From Amycolatopsis sp. WQ 127309 (GTDB taxonomy: Bacteria > Actinomycetota > Actinomycetes > Mycobacteriales > Pseudonocardiaceae), in contig NZ_CP095481.1 in assembly GCF_023023025.1 (NCBI RefSeq), forward strand, positions 8,383,001 to 8,447,000: a DNA stretch of 64,000 nt, in the 5' to 3' direction. Every line of letters begins with the position of its first letter. Position 1 is the first letter of the stretch. The notes under the pieces were generated by a model, which was given only the letters and a program-made list of their open reading frames with translations, searched no databases and was not told the DNA's origin. The translations under genes and the position numbers were made by a program. This document shows, piece by piece, positions 37,944-64,000 of this stretch.

Positions 37944-39139
37944 CGGGTTTCTCCTCGGGGGATCAGGGCGGCGCGCAACCGGTTCAGCCCCGCCACCGCG
38001 GCCGCGCGACCGGCACGAGGTCGGTCCGCGACGGCCAGCACGTACCCGGCCCGGTCGCGGTAGTCCCGCGCCGGCCGGACGACGGTGCCGTCCGGCCGGG
38101 ACAGCCGGGCTTCCACCACCCCGGGCACGGCGCCGGCTTCGGCGACCGCGTCCCCCGCCGCGACCACCGACGCCGACGACGCCGTCAGGAACCGCAGCGA
38201 GGCGCACACCCGCCGGTCCGGCCGCAGGTGCTGGTCGTCCCCCAGCACCGCCGCCACCTGCGCCGCCACCAGGTCGACGCCGGTGGCCGCGCGGACCAGC
38301 TCCGGGATCATCCCGCCCGCCAGGCGGGGGTTGACCTCCATCAGGCGCGGGCCGTCCGGGGTGAGCCGGATTTCGACGTGCGCGGCCCCGAACCCGAGGC
38401 CGAGCGCGCTCACCGCGGCCCGGGCCGTGTCCGCGAGCGCCGTCTCGTCCGCGGGTGGCAGCGCGGCCGGGGCGTCGTGGCCGACCTCGACGAAGAACGG
38501 CGCCGGCCCGAGGTGCTTGCGGACGATCGCCACGACGACGTCGCCGAACAGCTCGACCGAGTACTCCGGCCCGCTCGCGTACGGCTCCACCAGCACCTGC
38601 GCCGGCACCGGCAGGCCGCGTTCGTTGTGGGTCACCGAAAGCAGCGCCGCCGCCTGGGACGCCACCGACTCGGGTGTCTCGCACCGCAGCACCCCGACGC
38701 TGCCCGAGCCCTCGGCCGGCTTGAGCACCACGGGGAACTCGGTGGCCGCCGCGACGGCCGCGGCCACCGACGTCACGACCGTGCACTTCGGTGCCATCGC
38801 CGCCAGCGCGGCCCGCTGGTGGGCCTTGTTGCGGCAGTCGGTGACGGCGTCCGGGTCCGGGCCGGGCAGGTCCAGCTTCGCCGCGATCCGCGCCGCGACC
38901 GGGATGAAGTACTCCGAGCTGGTCGTCACCCCGGCCGGTTCGCCGATGTCGGCGGCGAGGACCGCGCAGGCGTCGGCCGTGTCGCACTGGACGACGCGGA
39001 CGCCGTCCTCGGCCGCGTACGGGTAGCGGTTCGGGTCGGCCGCCGCCAGCACCGGCTCGTAGCCGAGCTCGCGGGCCCGGCGGGCGAACAGCCGTCCGGT
39101 GCCGGTGGTGTTGCTTTCGACGAGCAGCAGGGTGCGCAT
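37940..39139 (-). CDS. ATP-grasp carboxylate-amine ligase family protein
   Basis: 399 residues. ATP-grasp features: nucleotide Lys in FPVVLKPAEGSGSVGV (Lys 140), VEPYASGPEYSVEL (about 185-197), and a metal-binding segment HVEIRLTPDGPRLMEVNPRLAGG (255-276) with Glu and Asn. The N-terminal pre-ATP-grasp fold begins RTLLLVESNTTGTG. The ATG overlaps the CysK-like stop by one base (TGATG). The family joins a carboxylate, activated as acylphosphate, to an amine. Its substrate here is unknown. It may act in the diamino-acid branch or attach an amino acid to another cluster component. A longer in-frame start overlapping the CysK-like gene is rejected. Confidence 0.85.
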   Translation of the reverse strand: MRTLLLVESNTTGTGRLFARRARELGYEPVLAAADPNRYPYAAEDGVRVVQCDTADACAVLAADIGEPAGVTTSSEYFIPVAARIAAKLDLPGPDPDAVTDCRNKAHQRAALAAMAPKCTVVTSVAAAVAAATEFPVVLKPAEGSGSVGVLRCETPESVASQAAALLSVTHNERGLPVPAQVLVEPYASGPEYSVELFGDVVVAIVRKHLGPAPFFVEVGHDAPAALPPADETALADTARAAVSALGLGFGAAHVEIRLTPDGPRLMEVNPRLAGGMIPELVRAATGVDLVAAQVAAVLGDDQHLRPDRRVCASLRFLTASSASVVAAGDAVAEAGAVPGVVEARLSRPDGTVVRPARDYRDRAGYVLAVADRPRAGRAAAVAGLNRLRAALIPRGETR

Positions 39140-40179
39140 CACGCCGCCACGTCGGGAACCAGGCGGCGCCGGCCCCAGTTCAGCCAGCTCCACGAGCCGC
39201 CGGGCTCGGTGGGGGCGACGACCTCGTACGGCTCGGCCGCGCCCGGGTGGGCCAGCCCCTGGGCCCGCAGCCACTCGTCGGAGTAGACGGTGTCCTGGTA
39301 GCGGTAGCCCTCGTCCGGCAGCAGCGCGACGACGGTGGCGTCCGGGTGCTGCCGCGACCACCAGTCGGCGACCTTGAAGGACGCTCCGCTGGTCGGGCCC
39401 ATGAACAGGCAGTGCCGCGCGTACAGCTCGCGGGTCGCGGCGAACGCCTCCGCGGCGCCGATCCAGTGCACCTGGTCGTAGCTTTCGTGCGCGACGTTGG
39501 GTGGCACCAGGCTGTTGCCGAGCCCGCGCAGCACCCGCGGGCCGTCGGGCTGGCCGAAGATCGCGCTGCGCTGCGTGTCGACGCCGATCAGGTTCAGCTC
39601 GGGGGCGAGCATCCGCAGGAACGAGCTGGTGCCGGACGTCGACCCGCCGGAGCCGACCGCGCCGACCAGGCAGTCCGGCACGCCGATCGTCTCGGCGAGC
39701 TGCTCGGCGACCAGCGCGTAGGACGCCGGGTTGTCGGGATTGCTGTACTGGCCGGGCACCCAGTGGTTCGGGTACTCCGCGCGCAGCTCCTCCAGCCGGT
39801 CGAGCCGGGCGCGCTGGAACCCGCCGACCGGGCTGGGCTTCGGGCAGATCTCGACGCGGGCGCCGAGGTGCTCGAGCCGGCGCTTCAACGGCGCGTCGAT
39901 CGCCGGGTCGCCGACGATCGTGAGCGGGTAGCCACGCAGCCGGCAGACCATCGCGAGGCCGAGGCCGAAGGTGCCCGACGACGTCTCGAGCACGGTGGTG
40001 CCGGGGCCGACTTCGCCGCGTTCTTCGGCGCGGTCGAGCATGAACCGGGCGGGCAGCAGCTTCATCAGGCCGAAGGCGGCCACGTGGAAGTTCGGCCGGA
40101 TGCGGATGATCCGGGGCAGCTCGGTGGCTTCCACAACGGACCGGCTGACAGCGTGGCTGAGGGGAGCGGCAAGGGTCAT
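39139..40179 (-). CDS. Cysteine synthase-like PLP enzyme, probable O-phosphothreonine beta-replacement
   Basis: 346 residues, fold-type II PLP family (CysK/SbnA-like). Visible: candidate PLP Lys 40 in AFGLMKLLPARFMLDRAEERG, ETSSGTFGLGLA (65-76; the substrate-binding TSGN region, here SSGT), and the phosphate cup GSGGSTSG (176-183). The ATG lies 5 nt after the kinase stop, and the stop region itself supplies AAAGGTGA. Related enzymes such as SbnA displace phosphate from O-phosphoserine with an amino acid amine. Next to a threonine kinase and an ASL-like lyase, the expected reaction is O-phosphothreonine plus aspartate to an N-linked adduct. A conventional cysteine synthase is less likely, because the Asn-Thr of the usual TSGNTG is altered. 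Confidence 0.83.
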   Translation of the reverse strand: MTLAAPLSHAVSRSVVEATELPRIIRIRPNFHVAAFGLMKLLPARFMLDRAEERGEVGPGTTVLETSSGTFGLGLAMVCRLRGYPLTIVGDPAIDAPLKRRLEHLGARVEICPKPSPVGGFQRARLDRLEELRAEYPNHWVPGQYSNPDNPASYALVAEQLAETIGVPDCLVGAVGSGGSTSGTSSFLRMLAPELNLIGVDTQRSAIFGQPDGPRVLRGLGNSLVPPNVAHESYDQVHWIGAAEAFAATRELYARHCLFMGPTSGASFKVADWWSRQHPDATVVALLPDEGYRYQDTVYSDEWLRAQGLAHPGAAEPYEVVAPTEPGGSWSWLNWGRRRLVPDVAA

Positions 40180-40184
40180 CGGAC

Positions 40185-41108
40185 TCACCTTTCGGTTTCG
40201 AACTGCCAGGTTTCGGTCACGTCGAGCCGGGTCGCGGCGAACTCCAGCCGCGCCGGGGTTTCGGCGTCGGCCGCGTCGAAGATCAGGCCGGCGACGTCGC
40301 CGCTGTGCGCGACCTGCACGCCGGCGGCCCCGGCGGCGCGGGCGACGGCGAGGATGTCGTCCAGCCCCGGGATGGGCAGGTGGCGCTGGTTGAGCAGGGT
40401 GCTGGCGGTGGCGACCCGGCCGAGCAGCCGTGCGTCGCCGTCGTTGATGGCCCGGCGCAGCAGGCCGCGCAGCGGGCGGAACGCCTCGATCTCCCAGGAC
40501 GTGTAGCGCGCGGGCGGGAGTTCCAGGGTGTCGACGCCGCGCCCGCCCGGACTGGTGCCGAAACCCAGCACGGACAGCGGCATCAGCTCGCCGAGGTCTT
40601 CGATCGGCTCGCCCTCGCGGTGTGCGAAGACCACCGCGCGGCCGCCGTACATCAGGGAGTCGGACGCGGTTTCGGCTTCGACGGCGAGCGCGCCGACCTC
40701 GGCCGGGGTGAGCCGGCGGCCGGTCGCGGCGAGCACCGCGCCGATCGCCGACGTCACGTCCGCCGTCGACGACCCGAAACCGCGGCAGAGCGGGATGTCG
40801 CTGGTGATGTCGAGCAGCCCGCCCGGAACCGGGTGCCCGAGCCGGGCCAGGGTCAGGTCGGCGGCACGGCGGGCCTTGCTGCGCCACGCGGGCCGCACGG
40901 TCGTGCCGGCGTCCTCGGTGGGCAGGAACGTCGCGCGGGTGCTGTAGAGCGGGCACGGCAGGGTGACCAGGCCGCGGCGCAGCCGGTCGCCGGTGACGAA
41001 GACCCCTTGCAGGATCTCGCCGTGGTGGGCGTCGACGCGGAAGCTGCCCGCGCGCGGGTCGGTGACGGTGGCGGGGGCCGGTGCGGCGACCGCGAGGTCC
41101 TCGGTCAT
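40185..41108 (-). CDS. GHMP kinase, L-threonine kinase (PduX-like) family
   Basis: 307 residues. The phosphate loop is DIPLCRGFGSSTAD (about 104-117). HHGEILQGVF (28-37) resembles the SCGE-x-x-QG opening of PduX-type threonine kinases, and VQVAHSGDVAGLIFD near the C-terminus resembles their last motif. ATG 41108 has AAGGAG seven bases upstream and follows the terminal NRPS stop by 11 nt. The family phosphorylates the threonine hydroxyl. Here O-phosphothreonine would be the substrate of the CysK-like enzyme encoded next. Homoserine kinase is the alternative, but the motif order fits PduX better. Confidence 0.82.
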   Translation of the reverse strand: MTEDLAVAAPAPATVTDPRAGSFRVDAHHGEILQGVFVTGDRLRRGLVTLPCPLYSTRATFLPTEDAGTTVRPAWRSKARRAADLTLARLGHPVPGGLLDITSDIPLCRGFGSSTADVTSAIGAVLAATGRRLTPAEVGALAVEAETASDSLMYGGRAVVFAHREGEPIEDLGELMPLSVLGFGTSPGGRGVDTLELPPARYTSWEIEAFRPLRGLLRRAINDGDARLLGRVATASTLLNQRHLPIPGLDDILAVARAAGAAGVQVAHSGDVAGLIFDAADAETPARLEFAATRLDVTETWQFETER

Positions 41109-41119
41109 GGCGTTCTCCT

Positions 41120-64000
<22,881 letters not shown>

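Noticed and set aside
37940..39361. ATP-grasp start upstream at 39361
   Set aside because: The extra residues overlap the CysK-like gene and lack homology; MRTLLLVESN is a natural start coupled to the preceding stop.
39139..40179. Housekeeping cysteine synthase
   Set aside because: Altered TSGN region and the kinase/lyase context favour an SbnA-type replacement enzyme.

Overview
The window is very GC-rich actinomycete DNA. Codons strongly prefer G or C at the third position, and most of it is modular megasynthase. The gene content and the scattered 'CCACAGTGGA'-type codon pairs suggest a Pseudonocardiales-like host such as Amycolatopsis; this is inference only. It holds the middle of one large hybrid polyketide/non-ribosomal-peptide cluster, and both megasynthases run off the window edges.

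Layout. (1) 1-29880, minus strand: one uninterrupted type I PKS frame of 9,960 codons with no stop. It has a decarboxylating KSQ loading module, five complete extension modules and the start of a sixth. (2) 29995-32278: a TetR regulator (minus) and a divergent 14-helix MFS exporter (plus), separated by a region with two 20-bp operator-like palindromes. A perfect 34-bp palindrome closes the exporter. (3) 32324-34504, minus: a secreted DUF6351/tannase-like hydrolase. (4) 34505-35012: a sparse region with a possible 35-codon plus-strand gene and a long terminator hairpin. (5) 35013-64000, minus: one tightly coupled operon, mostly with ATGA overlaps. Read 5' to 3' it holds a giant NRPS (partial), a C-A-T-TE terminal NRPS, a threonine-kinase-like GHMP kinase, a cysteine-synthase-like PLP enzyme, an ATP-grasp ligase, a 42-residue micro-ORF, an argininosuccinate-lyase-like enzyme, an MbtH-like protein and an L-threonine aldolase.

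How it may work. The PKS should load methylmalonyl-CoA, decarboxylate it to propionyl, and alternate methylmalonyl (modules 1, 3, 5) with malonyl units (2, 4, probably 6). Reading catalytic residues rather than domain names changes the prediction: DH3 and DH5 have lost the catalytic His, and KR4 has lost both the NADPH-binding glycine motif and the catalytic Tyr. The chain is therefore expected to carry one reduced carbon, one alkene, and then hydroxyl / ketone / hydroxyl. The NRPS holds at least eight modules with a terminal thioesterase and no visible epimerisation domain. One module reads as Gly, one as Ile-like and the last as Asn/Asp-like; the others have unassigned codes. The kinase, CysK-like and ASL-like genes together look like a supply route for 2,3-diaminobutyrate from threonine and aspartate. 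The likely product is a polyketide-peptide hybrid containing 2,3-diaminobutyrate. I cannot name it from the sequence.
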